From contig UQVS01000012.1 of assembly GCA_900544615.1 (NCBI GenBank), positions 1 to 64,000 of the forward strand: a stretch of 64,000 nucleotides of DNA. Reading direction: 5' to 3'. This DNA comes from an uncultured Oscillibacter sp. (GTDB lineage Bacteria; Bacillota; Clostridia; Oscillospirales; Oscillospiraceae). A model generated the notes under the pieces. That model worked only from the letters and a program-made list of their open reading frames with translations, did no database searches and was not told where the DNA came from. Position numbers and translations under genes: made by a program. Position 1 is the stretch's first letter. Each line of letters opens with the position of its first letter. Shown piece by piece: positions 1 to 7,522 of the stretch.

Positions 1-40
1 ACGGAGGAAGATCCCACTCTGAAAGAGGTATAATACTGAC

Positions 41-75
41 AAAAGGGTATGTGCCTGTCGGCACATACCCTTTTA
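41..75. terminator. Rho-independent terminator
   Basis: A perfect 15-bp stem (41-55 with 60-74) encloses a 4-nt loop, with an A-run before it and a T-run after it, so it can work in both directions. It would end a gene entering from the left edge and also the leftward EamA gene, although the latter stops about 140 bp away. Confidence 0.85.
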
Positions 76-216
76 CTTTATGGAGATACAGGCGGCGTTT
101 TTAACGGTCGGGGGATCATGCTTTTTTGCAGTTCCTGAAAAGCGGATTCCCGCCCATGAACAAAGTCATTGCAAAGGGATCCGTACTCCCGGTATAGGCC
201 GATCGTTAAGCGGCAA

Positions 217-1074
217 TCAGAACAGCATCAGCAGCGTTCCCGCCACGATCCCCGCAAGACCCAGCGCGGATTTCTTCGTCAGCTTCTCGTGGAACACAAG
301 ATAGGAGAACAGCACCGTTACCAAAATACTCAGCTTGTCGATGGGGACTACCACGCTGGCAGGGCCGTCCTGCAACGCCCTGTAGTAGCAAAGCCAGCTG
401 CCGCCGGTGGCGAGGCCGGACAGGCAGATGAAGCCCAATTCGTTTTGGGGGATGGCCTTCAGTTCTCCCTGCTTACCGGTGACGAACACCATGACCCACG
501 ACATCACCAGCACCACCGCCGTGCGAATGGCCGTCCCCAGATTGGACTCAATCCCGGAGATGCCGATTTTTCCAAGGATGGCCGTCAGACTGGCAAACAC
601 AGCCGAACCCAGCGCATACCACAGCCATGCGGCGCTTTTGGTTTCGCCGCTGCTCTGTTTTTTTTCGATCATCAGGAAGGTGCCGACGGCGATCAGCACC
701 ACGCCGATGCCTTTAGGGAGGCTGACGCCTTCCTGCAAAAAGATGGCCGCCAGAATGATGGTCAGCACCGTGCTGGATTTGTCAATGGGGACGACCTTGT
801 TTACGTCCCCCAGCTGAAGCGCCTTGAAATAGCACAGCCAGCTTGCGCCGGTGGCGAGGCCGGACAGCACCAGAAACAGCAGCGTCCGCCCGCCGATGGC
901 CGGGATCGTCCCCTGAGAGCCGACGACGAACACCATCAGCCAGGAGAAAATCAGCACCACCGCCGTGCGGATGGCGGTAGCCACGGTAGAGTCCGTTTTT
1001 CGGATGCCGCATTTGGCAAGAATGGAGGTCAGGCCTGCAAACAGGGCCGAACCGAACGCAAACAGAATCCACAT
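217..1074 (-). CDS. EamA/DMT-superfamily transporter
   Basis: An inner-membrane permease of 285 residues, the usual size for the drug/metabolite transporter superfamily. It consists of two homologous EamA repeats of about 140 residues (roughly 1-140 and 150-285), and the repeated motif TAIRTAVVL occurs in both. About ten hydrophobic helices are visible, and each repeat carries an SGLATGxSWLCY segment. The ATG is preceded by AGAGGAG at good spacing. Family members export amino acids, metabolites or drugs, but the substrate cannot be read from sequence. The gene stands alone and points away from the mobile-element debris that begins at about 1.1 kb. Confidence 0.85.
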   Translation of the reverse strand: MWILFAFGSALFAGLTSILAKCGIRKTDSTVATAIRTAVVLIFSWLMVFVVGSQGTIPAIGGRTLLFLVLSGLATGASWLCYFKALQLGDVNKVVPIDKSSTVLTIILAAIFLQEGVSLPKGIGVVLIAVGTFLMIEKKQSSGETKSAAWLWYALGSAVFASLTAILGKIGISGIESNLGTAIRTAVVLVMSWVMVFVTGKQGELKAIPQNELGFICLSGLATGGSWLCYYRALQDGPASVVVPIDKLSILVTVLFSYLVFHEKLTKKSALGLAGIVAGTLLMLF

Positions 1075-1096
1075 GAATGATCGCTCCTCTTTCCCA

Positions 1097-1276
1097 TCAA
1101 TTCACAGGGGAATATAACCGACGCTCCGCGCTCAGAACGGTCTGCGGCAACCTGGCTTCGCTTTTTCGACAGTGCTTCTTGCAGATGGAAACCGTATAGC
1201 CGTTCCACTCCAGACCGCTCCGCTCCATGGCGGCAAGACCGGCGTCATCCTCGATAATCAGTATTTTAGACAGAAT
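1097..1276 (-). pseudogene. Truncated response-regulator receiver domain
   Basis: The reading frame gives a receiver-domain N-terminus (SKILIIEDDAGLAAME) with the acidic pair of a CheY-like phosphoacceptor pocket. The match is lost after about 30 residues and the frame stops without the rest of the receiver or any output domain. A normal regulator is 220-240 residues. No ATG starts the conserved part. It is read as a remnant of a two-component gene broken by the deletions that scarred this region. Confidence 0.6.
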
Positions 1277-1405
1277 GCTGCCTCTTTGCAAGAGGCGGCA
1301 TAAAAATTGTGTGCAGGACACTGCTTTTGAATGGCCATGGACAGCAGCGCCCACAAGAATCCAAAATCATTATAACACAACGGAAAACGGGTGATTAAAC
1401 AGTTC

Positions 1406-1510
1406 TCAGGACGAAACATAGAAGGCATTGTCGGTCTTCTGCGTGTCGAGAATATAGACGAGAGCTTTGCTTACAGTTCCTCGGATTGGCTTGATTTTAG
1501 CAACTGCCAT
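1406..1510 (-). pseudogene. Relaxase N-terminal remnant
   Basis: A 34-codon frame begins MAVAKIKPIRGTVSKALVYI and continues with a QKTDN motif. This resembles the first strand-helix unit of MobA/TraI-type relaxases of clostridial integrative elements, which then run for 400 or more residues. Here it stops after 34. It overlaps the end of the MobC-like fragment just upstream, the normal mobC-relaxase arrangement, so it is probably what is left of a mobilisation operon. The relaxase call rests on the short N-terminal pattern only. Confidence 0.45.
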
Positions 1511-1596
1511 ATCTCACCCTGCCTTTCTTTCAGCTCTGCAACATCATCCGCATATGGTAGCAGGACATCTCCGTGAAAAAAGCGGATATTAAATTA
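1471..1596 (-). pseudogene. MobC-like mobilisation protein, C-terminal remnant
   Basis: The frame ends with about 34 residues rich in charged helix-forming positions (VAELKERQGEIWQLLKSS) and a TAA at 1471-1473, overlapping the start of the relaxase remnant by about 40 bp. That overlap and the helical tail are typical of the small relaxosome accessory protein encoded before a relaxase. The N-terminal ribbon-helix-helix part is gone. The identification depends largely on its neighbour. Confidence 0.35.
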
Positions 1597-1612
1597 TGAA
1601 GCATAAGTATAG

Positions 1613-1650
1613 GGACATCCTCGCTGTATCATGGAGGATGTCCTTTTCGT
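1613..1650 (+). terminator. Rho-independent terminator-like hairpin
   Basis: A 10-bp stem (1613-1622 with 1634-1643) is followed by a short T-run. No intact plus-strand gene lies upstream, so it is probably left over from the decayed element. Between here and the tRNA no gene could be recognised. Confidence 0.5.
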
Positions 1651-1820
1651 TTTGCCTGCCGAGCTGCACACGTTTATGCTGGTTCATATAGGGTATCGCA
1701 GAAGTATCCGGCACCATTTCGGCACCATAGCATTCAAAAATCGAATACAATATGCGAACGATTGGTCACAAAAAATATCCGTCCATATTCCGATGCGGAA
1801 GACTGCAATCCGTGTAAAAG

Positions 1821-1858
1821 CAAAAAGAACCCGCTGAAACACTTGATTTCAGCGGGTT
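1821..1858 (-). terminator. Terminator of tRNA-Ser
   Basis: A 12-bp perfect stem (1828-1839 with 1847-1858) is followed on the minus strand by a T-rich tract. It begins immediately after the tRNA CCA end, as expected for a monocistronic tRNA gene. Confidence 0.85.
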
Positions 1859-1948
1859 GGCGGAGATGGAGAGATTCGAACTCTCGCGGGCTTTTACACC
1901 CCTACTGCATTTCGAGTGCAGACCCTTCAGCCGCTTGGGTACATCTCC
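1858..1948 (-). tRNA. tRNA-Ser(CGA)
   Basis: The reverse complement starts GGAGATG and ends CATCTCC-G-CCA, forming a full acceptor stem with an encoded CCA. It has a D-arm, an anticodon loop reading CTCGAAA (anticodon CGA), the long variable arm typical of serine tRNAs, and a GTTCGAATC T-loop. Total length is 91 nt with CCA. Fragments of mobilisation genes lie on one side and an integrase fragment on the other, so the locus has served as an insertion hotspot. Confidence 0.95.
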
Positions 1949-2242
1949 GAATGAAAAATATTCAGTTTCAATGCATGGATAACATGATTTCGAGGGCGAT
2001 GGAGGGAAGATTTTTGACTCTCATCTTCTCAAATCGTCTTATATCTTCTCTCCATCAACCCCTGTAATACCAAGGTTTTTACGCTTTCCCGCATAATTCC
2101 GTGCAACTTCTTATAACTTCACTTTTCCGGGTTTTACTGCAATTTTACTGCATGACTGCACGGATTTTTCAGCGCCAGAACAACAGGCCGAAACAAATTG
2201 GCCATGCTCACAGTATACAGCAAGCATTCCTAAAAGTAAAGC

Positions 2243-2575
2243 CTACTTTACAGACTTATCTTTTCTGTGAGTACGCTCTTTCTTGGTGTCAAGCTGCTTT
2301 TCCGGAAGTATCTCATTGTGGTAAGTCTGCAAGACCACTCTGATCCTATCTAGGCGCACATCGACATACTGTGCCGTTGTTGCTTCCAAATTTGTTGATA
2401 TGCCGAGTTGGATGCCGACGCCTTTTAGACTATGTCCAAGGATTTTTCCCACAGTATAAAAATCACCGGTGAGCTGGTGCATATTCGTTGCTGCCGTGTG
2501 TCGAAGATCGTGGAAACGGATGTGTGCCATCCCTGATCGTCTTAGCATCTGCGAAAAATCAGCAGATATGCACAA
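2243..2575 (-). pseudogene. Tyrosine integrase, C-terminal fragment
   Basis: The frame contains the second half of a phage/ICE-type integrase catalytic domain: HDLRHTAA (catalytic His and Arg), KILGHS (His/Trp position) and TAQYVDV with the nucleophilic Tyr. The N-terminal SAM-like DNA-binding domain, the core-binding domain and the first catalytic Arg are absent, so about 110 of the usual 350-400 residues remain. The break coincides with the start of an unrelated plus-strand frame at about 2568, marking a deletion junction. It cannot be active. Between it and the tRNA (1949-2242) no gene is visible. Confidence 0.8.
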
Positions 2576-2720
2576 TGCCTGCGACCAGTGTTCTGCCGTG
2601 TGTTACGCAGAGACCGGTGCTTTTACCGGCGTACCGCGGTATATGTGCGCCAGAACACGGGCATATCTGAAACAGGCGCAGGCGTGGTTGGCAGCGCATC
2701 CGGCAGAAAAAGAGATGTAA
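2568..2720 (+). pseudogene. Cysteine-containing tail, possibly of a SPASM radical SAM protein
   Basis: About 50 residues remain, beginning MHNACDQCSAVCYAETG, with a CxxCxxxC group near the front and an amphipathic helical tail ending in a stop 41 bp before a PqqD-like gene. The closely spaced cysteines and the PqqD neighbour suggest the C-terminal cluster-binding end of a peptide-modifying radical SAM enzyme whose body was lost in the deletion that also beheaded the adjacent integrase. The match is short and the call is tentative. Confidence 0.3.
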
Positions 2721-2761
2721 GAACTGCGTTGGAAAGCACAAAGCAAAATTGGGAGGGAAAC

Positions 2762-3031
2762 ATGAAGGTTTCAAAGGAATTCATTCTGCGGGAGATTGCC
2801 GGGGAACATATTCTGGTTCCCATCGGAACCGCGGCGGCCAACTTCAACGGCCTGATCAGCATGAACGAGGTAGGGCGGTTCCTCTTTGATCTGTTGGCAG
2901 AGGAGCGTACCCCGCAGGAACTGGCGGACTGCGCCTGCGGCGAATATGACGTTCCGCCGGAAACGGCTCTACAAGATGTGGAGAACTTTTTGCAGCAGCT
3001 GCGGGAAATCGGTGCAATGCTGGAAGCGTAA
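2762..3031 (+). CDS. PqqD-family peptide-recognition protein
   Basis: An 89-residue protein with the PqqD/RRE fold signature: an N-terminal beta segment (REIAGEHILVPIG), an NxxG..FN motif with LISMNEVGRFLFDLL, then a helical C-terminus ending in a DVENFLQQLREIG helix. PqqD-like proteins bind the leader of a ribosomally made peptide and present it to a radical SAM or other modifying enzyme. The start chosen is the ATG after GGGAGGG. A longer upstream frame lacks homology. No intact modifying enzyme or precursor is adjacent, only the cysteine-containing remnant before it, so it looks orphaned. Confidence 0.75.
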   Translation: MKVSKEFILREIAGEHILVPIGTAAANFNGLISMNEVGRFLFDLLAEERTPQELADCACGEYDVPPETALQDVENFLQQLREIGAMLEA

Positions 3032-3045
3032 AGGATCGTGGGCAT

Positions 3046-3660
3046 ATGTCGATTTTAGTGTCCGGCGGCGCCGGATATGTGGGCAGCCATGCCTGCGTGG
3101 AGCCGATAGAAGCGGGATACGATGTGATCGTAGCGGACAATCTGGTGAATGCCAGCCGGGAGGCGGTGCGCCGGGTGGAGCAGATCACGGGAAAGGCGAT
3201 CCCCTTTGTGCAGGCGGATCTGTGTGATCCGGCGGCGGTAGAGGAAATTTTTGAGCAATTCCCCTCCATTGACGCTGTAATGCACTTCGCGGCGCTGAAA
3301 GCGGTAGGGGAAAGCGTGCGGAAACCGCTGGAGTACTATGCCAACAATCTGGGCAGCACGCTGGTGCTGCTGGAGGGAATGCGGACGCACGGCGTCAAAA
3401 AATTCGTGTTTTTCTCCTCCGCTACGGTATACGGCGATCCGGCTTCCGTCCCGATCCGGGAGGACGCGCTGCTTTCCGCCACGAATCCCTACGGATATAC
3501 CAAACTCTTTATCGAGCAGATCCTGACGGACTGCTGCAAGGCAGACCCGGAGCTGCGGGTCGCGCTGCTCCGCTATTTCAACCCCATTGGCGCGCACCCG
3601 TCGGGACTGATCGGGGAGGATCCCAACGGCATTCCCGGCGCAGCCGGCAGGGTATGGTAA
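3046..3660 (+). pseudogene. galE: Truncated UDP-glucose 4-epimerase
   Basis: The N-terminal 200 residues of GalE are clear: the NAD-binding GGAGYVGSH loop, the ADN and ADLCD segments, FAALKAVGES, the SSATVYG catalytic serine region, and NPYGYTK with the catalytic Tyr/Lys. Intact GalE has about 330 residues; here the match ends at GEDPNGIP and the frame stops a few codons later. The sugar-nucleotide-binding C-terminal domain is missing. A helical tail from some other gene (frame ending at TAA 3741-3743) follows directly, so this is a deletion junction. The enzyme should be inactive unless another galE exists elsewhere. Confidence 0.85.
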
Positions 3661-3917
3661 AAAAAGGCCGCTGCGCCACAGTCTGGAAGCGCTTATTGAA
3701 CGGCGGAAACAGAAAATCAGTGACTTTTTGATAAAATCATAAAGAAAAATGATGATGTTTTGTGAGGCCACGTTCCATCTCGCAAAAGCGGGGGGCAATA
3801 TTCGTAAAAATGGACAAATATCAATTTATTTGATTGCACTCTCAATACATTTCATTTCCGTTCGGTTATCAGAATTGTTATAATTGTGGCAAAGTAAAAA
3901 GTCGTTTTTGGGAGTAT

Positions 3918-4868
3918 TTAATCGGTTAAGGGAAAGATACCGGGCTGATCCTGAAACATGACTGTACGGAGCAGCTTCAGAAATTGCCGGATCATTTCCT
4001 TCTTGCGGGTATCCGGGTGATAGACCGCAACGATCCTTCGGGTATCCGGGATTCCCTGCATGGTGCAGTAGACGATTTTGGATCCCAGCTGTTCCGCCTG
4101 CATACTTAAAAAGACCGGGCTGGTAAAGAGATACCCCATGTTCTGCGATACCAGCATGGCGGCCGTCTGCATGGAGCTGACGGTAATCACGGATTTCGGC
4201 TGGATATCAAAATGCTCCAGCGCCTGATTGGTAATGCCGCCGAGGTCGTTGGCGGAGGACGGCATGATCAGCGGCAGCCCCTGAAGCTGCTGGGGCGTGA
4301 TCTCATATGGGTTCTTGTAGGAATTCCCCGCATAGACCCAGGGGGGAGCCAGATGGAATTTTCTGGGAACGATCAGCAGGAGCTGTTCCAGGGCCAGCTT
4401 TTCGGAAACGTCCTGCGTCCCCACGGGCATCCCGCCGATGACAACATCCGCATCGTCTGCGCGCAGGCTTTGCAGCAGCAGCTCGTCCCCCTGCTCAATG
4501 AGATTGATCCGCACATCGGGATAGATCTCGTGGAAAAGCGGCAGCAGCTGCGGCATCCACGCGGCGCTGTGCATCAGGCCGATGCCGACGTTGAGGGTTT
4601 CTTCCGGGTGCGCCATCTGCTGAAGCTTGGCGGACAGCCGCGTTTCGATCTGACGGATCTTTTTCAGCTCCTCAATGCACAGCGCACCGGCCGGCGTCGG
4701 CAGAATCGGCGTTTTTGAGCGGTCAAACAGCTTGACGCCCAGTTCGGCTTCTACCCGGTTGAGATACATGGTCAGTGTGGACTGCGCCACAAACAGCCGC
4801 TTGGCTGCGCGGGTCAGATTCTGTTCTTTTGCAATGGCAAAGATATAATCCATTTTGTCAATGATCAT
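3918..4868 (-). CDS. LysR-family transcriptional regulator
   Basis: A 316-residue LysR-type regulator. The N-terminal winged helix-turn-helix (residues about 5-62) has the characteristic LTRAAKRLFVAQSTLTMYLNRVEAELG pattern, and residues 90-300 form the periplasmic-binding-like effector domain. The start is the second ATG, preceded by AGGGGGCG; an upstream ATG nine codons earlier has no ribosome site. It is divergent from the SDR gene with about 100 bp between the two starts, the usual position for a LysR protein that controls the neighbouring operon. The probable effector is a sugar acid or its keto-deoxy intermediate (inference). Confidence 0.9.
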   Translation of the reverse strand: MIIDKMDYIFAIAKEQNLTRAAKRLFVAQSTLTMYLNRVEAELGVKLFDRSKTPILPTPAGALCIEELKKIRQIETRLSAKLQQMAHPEETLNVGIGLMHSAAWMPQLLPLFHEIYPDVRINLIEQGDELLLQSLRADDADVVIGGMPVGTQDVSEKLALEQLLLIVPRKFHLAPPWVYAGNSYKNPYEITPQQLQGLPLIMPSSANDLGGITNQALEHFDIQPKSVITVSSMQTAAMLVSQNMGYLFTSPVFLSMQAEQLGSKIVYCTMQGIPDTRRIVAVYHPDTRKKEMIRQFLKLLRTVMFQDQPGIFPLTD

Positions 4869-4968
4869 GACAGCGCCCCCTTTTGTGAAGATCATAGCTC
4901 AACTATAGATGTTATTGGAAATTCATCGAAAAGGCAAGCAAAAAATGAAAAAAAGCGAGGAATTATCA

Positions 4969-5778
4969 ATGGATACGGGTGCATATCTGAACTCTGTTTT
5001 CGGATTGAAGGGGAAAGTCATTCTGATAACGGGTGCGGCCGGCGGCATCGGCAATGCGATCAGCCGCGGGCTGGCGGCTGCCGGAGGTACGGTGGCTCTG
5101 TGCGGCCGGAATCTGGAAAAGTGCAGAGCGCTGATGGATGAGATCACCGCATCCGGTGGAACCGCTTCGGCACACCGGCTGGATGTTGCCGATCTGGACA
5201 GCATCCACGCCTGCGTAGACGAGGTGGCGGCGCAGTACGGAAAGATCGACGTGCTGTTCAATATCGCGGGGATCAATAAGCGGGAGGGGCTTCTGGATGT
5301 GACGCCCGAAACCTACGACCGCATTATGGATACCAATCTCAAGGGGCTGTTCTTTGTCAGTCAGGCAGTGGCGCGGGAAATGTACCGGTACAAGTCCGGG
5401 AATATCGTAAATATCGGCTCCCACAACGACACCGGGATGCTGGGCGGCTGCTCCGTCTACGGCGCATCCAAAAGCGGCGTCGTGGCGCTGACCCGTTCCA
5501 TGGCGGTGGAATTTGCCCAGTACGGCATCCGCTGCAATGCGATCAGTCCGGGACATATCCTCACGGATCTGACACAGGTCACATGGGATCATCCCACCCG
5601 CGCAGATTATCTGCGGGAACGGATCGCCATGGGCCGTCCCGGCAAGCCGGATGAACTGGTGGGCATGGCCATCATGCTGGCATCCGACGCCTCCACATAC
5701 ATGACAGGACAGGCCTACCATGTGGACGGCGGCTGTCTCTGCGGCGGAAAGCCGTGGGAATACGACACGCAGTACTGA
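4969..5778 (+). CDS. SDR oxidoreductase, gluconate 5-dehydrogenase-like
   Basis: A classical short-chain dehydrogenase of 269 residues. It has the TGAAGGIG Rossmann loop (about residue 22), the NIAG motif, a catalytic Ser in the GSHND region, YGASK with the Tyr/Lys pair, and ISPGHI. Family members of this type interconvert sugar acids and keto-sugar acids with NAD(P)H. The ATG at 4969 is preferred over ATGs further upstream because GCGAGGA lies eight bases before it and the SDR fold begins soon after. It is the first gene of the sugar-acid cluster, divergent from the LysR gene. The exact substrate is unknown. Confidence 0.85.
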   Translation: MDTGAYLNSVFGLKGKVILITGAAGGIGNAISRGLAAAGGTVALCGRNLEKCRALMDEITASGGTASAHRLDVADLDSIHACVDEVAAQYGKIDVLFNIAGINKREGLLDVTPETYDRIMDTNLKGLFFVSQAVAREMYRYKSGNIVNIGSHNDTGMLGGCSVYGASKSGVVALTRSMAVEFAQYGIRCNAISPGHILTDLTQVTWDHPTRADYLRERIAMGRPGKPDELVGMAIMLASDASTYMTGQAYHVDGGCLCGGKPWEYDTQY

Positions 5779-5960
5779 GGAAAAACCTGTGTGCGGAACT
5801 GCTTCGCGCATGACCGCACATATGTTTTCAATATTTTAATTATTTTTCAATGAAACCATTCAAAGAGGGGGGAATCATTCCGATCCGGGCATGGGTCGGT
5901 CTTACACGGACACATGAAATGATATGTGTATTCTGAAACAAAAAGAAAGGGAGATCACAA

Positions 5961-7394
5961 ATGTCTGCAACTGGATTTCTGATTCTTCTGATCGTGACCA
6001 TCGCTCTGCTGATGGTGCTGATCATGAAGGTCAAACTTCACCCCACATTCGCACTGTTCGCCAGCGCCCTGTTCATGGGTCTGGTTCTTGGCCGTTTTGA
6101 GCCGGAGGGCTTCTCCTTCACGGAAGTCCTGAGCCTGATTACCTCCGGCTTCGGCGGCACTCTCGGCAGCATGGGTATTCCCATCATGCTGGGCGCTATT
6201 CTGGCTATGGGCGTGCAGGATACCGGCGCCGCCAAAGCCATTGCCAACTTCTTCATCAAGCTGTTCCGCGGCAAGAATCTGGAGCTGGCTCCCGCACTGA
6301 CCGCTTACATCGTCTCCATTCCCGTGTTCGGCGATATCACCACCATCCTGACCTCCAACATTGCCAACGTGCTATCCAAGCGTAAGCACATCTCCATGGG
6401 CAAGATGGCCGCTTTCACCCAGACCGGCCTGAACCTGACCCATGCCATGGTTCCCCCTACGCCCGGTATTCTGGCTGTCTCCATCCTGCTGGGTGCTGAT
6501 CTGGGTCTGGTTATCGGCTGGGGCGTTGTGATCTCTCTGATCGCCTTCCTGCTGACCTGGCTGGTTCTGCGTAAGTGGACCGACAAGGAGTTCATTGAGC
6601 CGGTTCCCGAAGTTGTGTCTGAGATCGAGGAGACCTCTTCCAACGATGTGAAGGACATTCTCATCACCGGCGACGATATCCCCGGCACCTTCGCTTCCTT
6701 CCTGACCATCCTGATCCCCGTGGTTCTCATTGCCGGCAGCTCCTTCCTGAAGATGGCTGTCACTGAGGATTCCGCCCTCTACGGCTGGGCCAACATCTTT
6801 GGCGACAAGATTGTGGCTCTGGGTCTGGGCGTGATCTACACCATGCTGCTGGGCGCCTTCCACAAGGCTTCCGTCCGCAAGAGCAACAAGGACGTTAGCG
6901 GCAATGATCCCGAATGCTTCCGCGAGGTCGTTCTCAACAGCTGGATTGCCCGCGGTCTGGCAGTGGCTCTGCCCGCACTGCTGATCACCGGCATGGGCGG
7001 CGCACTGGCTTCCGTCATCAAGGCTGCTCCCGCTATCAACGATCTGGCCGGCCTCATCGAGCAGTCCGGCGTTCCCGGCCTGCTGATCCCCTTCCTGATC
7101 GGCGCGATCATGTTCACCGCTGTTGGTTCCATGACCACGGGCGGCATGACGGCTGCCGGCGTTGTCGGCCCCATGATGGGCGCTCTGGGCCTGACTCCCG
7201 TTGCCACGGTTCTGGCTATTGGTGCAGGCACGATGATCTTCAACCACGTCAACAACTCCGGCTTCTGGGTCATCAGCCGTTTCTTCAACCTCGATCTGAA
7301 GCAGGGCCTGAAGTACATCACCCTGCCCGATGCAGTCTCCGGCGTGTTCTGCTTTGTTCTGATCTGCGCTGCCGCTGCCGTGGGCCTGTTCTGA
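5961..7394 (+). CDS. GntP-family gluconate/sugar-acid permease
   Basis: A 477-residue membrane protein with about 12 hydrophobic helices and the GntP hallmarks: an N-terminal IVTIALLMVLIMKVKLHP segment, the SIPVFGDITTI motif, THAMVPPTPGI, and the late GGMTAAGVVGP and NHVNNSGFW motifs. GntP proteins are proton symporters for gluconate and related aldonates or hydroxy acids. It starts at an ATG after AAAGGGAG. It sits 180 bp after the SDR gene and 130 bp before the dehydratase gene, so it supplies the substrate for the cluster. Codon use is strongly biased to C-ending and CTG codons, suggesting good expression. Confidence 0.92.
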   Translation: MSATGFLILLIVTIALLMVLIMKVKLHPTFALFASALFMGLVLGRFEPEGFSFTEVLSLITSGFGGTLGSMGIPIMLGAILAMGVQDTGAAKAIANFFIKLFRGKNLELAPALTAYIVSIPVFGDITTILTSNIANVLSKRKHISMGKMAAFTQTGLNLTHAMVPPTPGILAVSILLGADLGLVIGWGVVISLIAFLLTWLVLRKWTDKEFIEPVPEVVSEIEETSSNDVKDILITGDDIPGTFASFLTILIPVVLIAGSSFLKMAVTEDSALYGWANIFGDKIVALGLGVIYTMLLGAFHKASVRKSNKDVSGNDPECFREVVLNSWIARGLAVALPALLITGMGGALASVIKAAPAINDLAGLIEQSGVPGLLIPFLIGAIMFTAVGSMTTGGMTAAGVVGPMMGALGLTPVATVLAIGAGTMIFNHVNNSGFWVISRFFNLDLKQGLKYITLPDAVSGVFCFVLICAAAAVGLF

Positions 7395-7522
7395 TTGCAT
7401 ACAGTTTGTAGCAGTCATCGTTCTTACCTGTAAAGAAGCGGTCTGCTGCTTGCTGTATGGCAGGCGGCAGACTGCTTTGCAATTTTAAACTTTAGAGTTC
7501 CAAGTATGGAGGAAAAATCCCT

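Noticed and set aside
1998..2030. Sequence resembling the tRNA-Ser 3' end (GGCGATGGAGG...GACTCTC), a possible attachment-site copy
   Set aside because: Several gaps are needed to align it with the tRNA end and no second boundary was found, so it cannot be supported.
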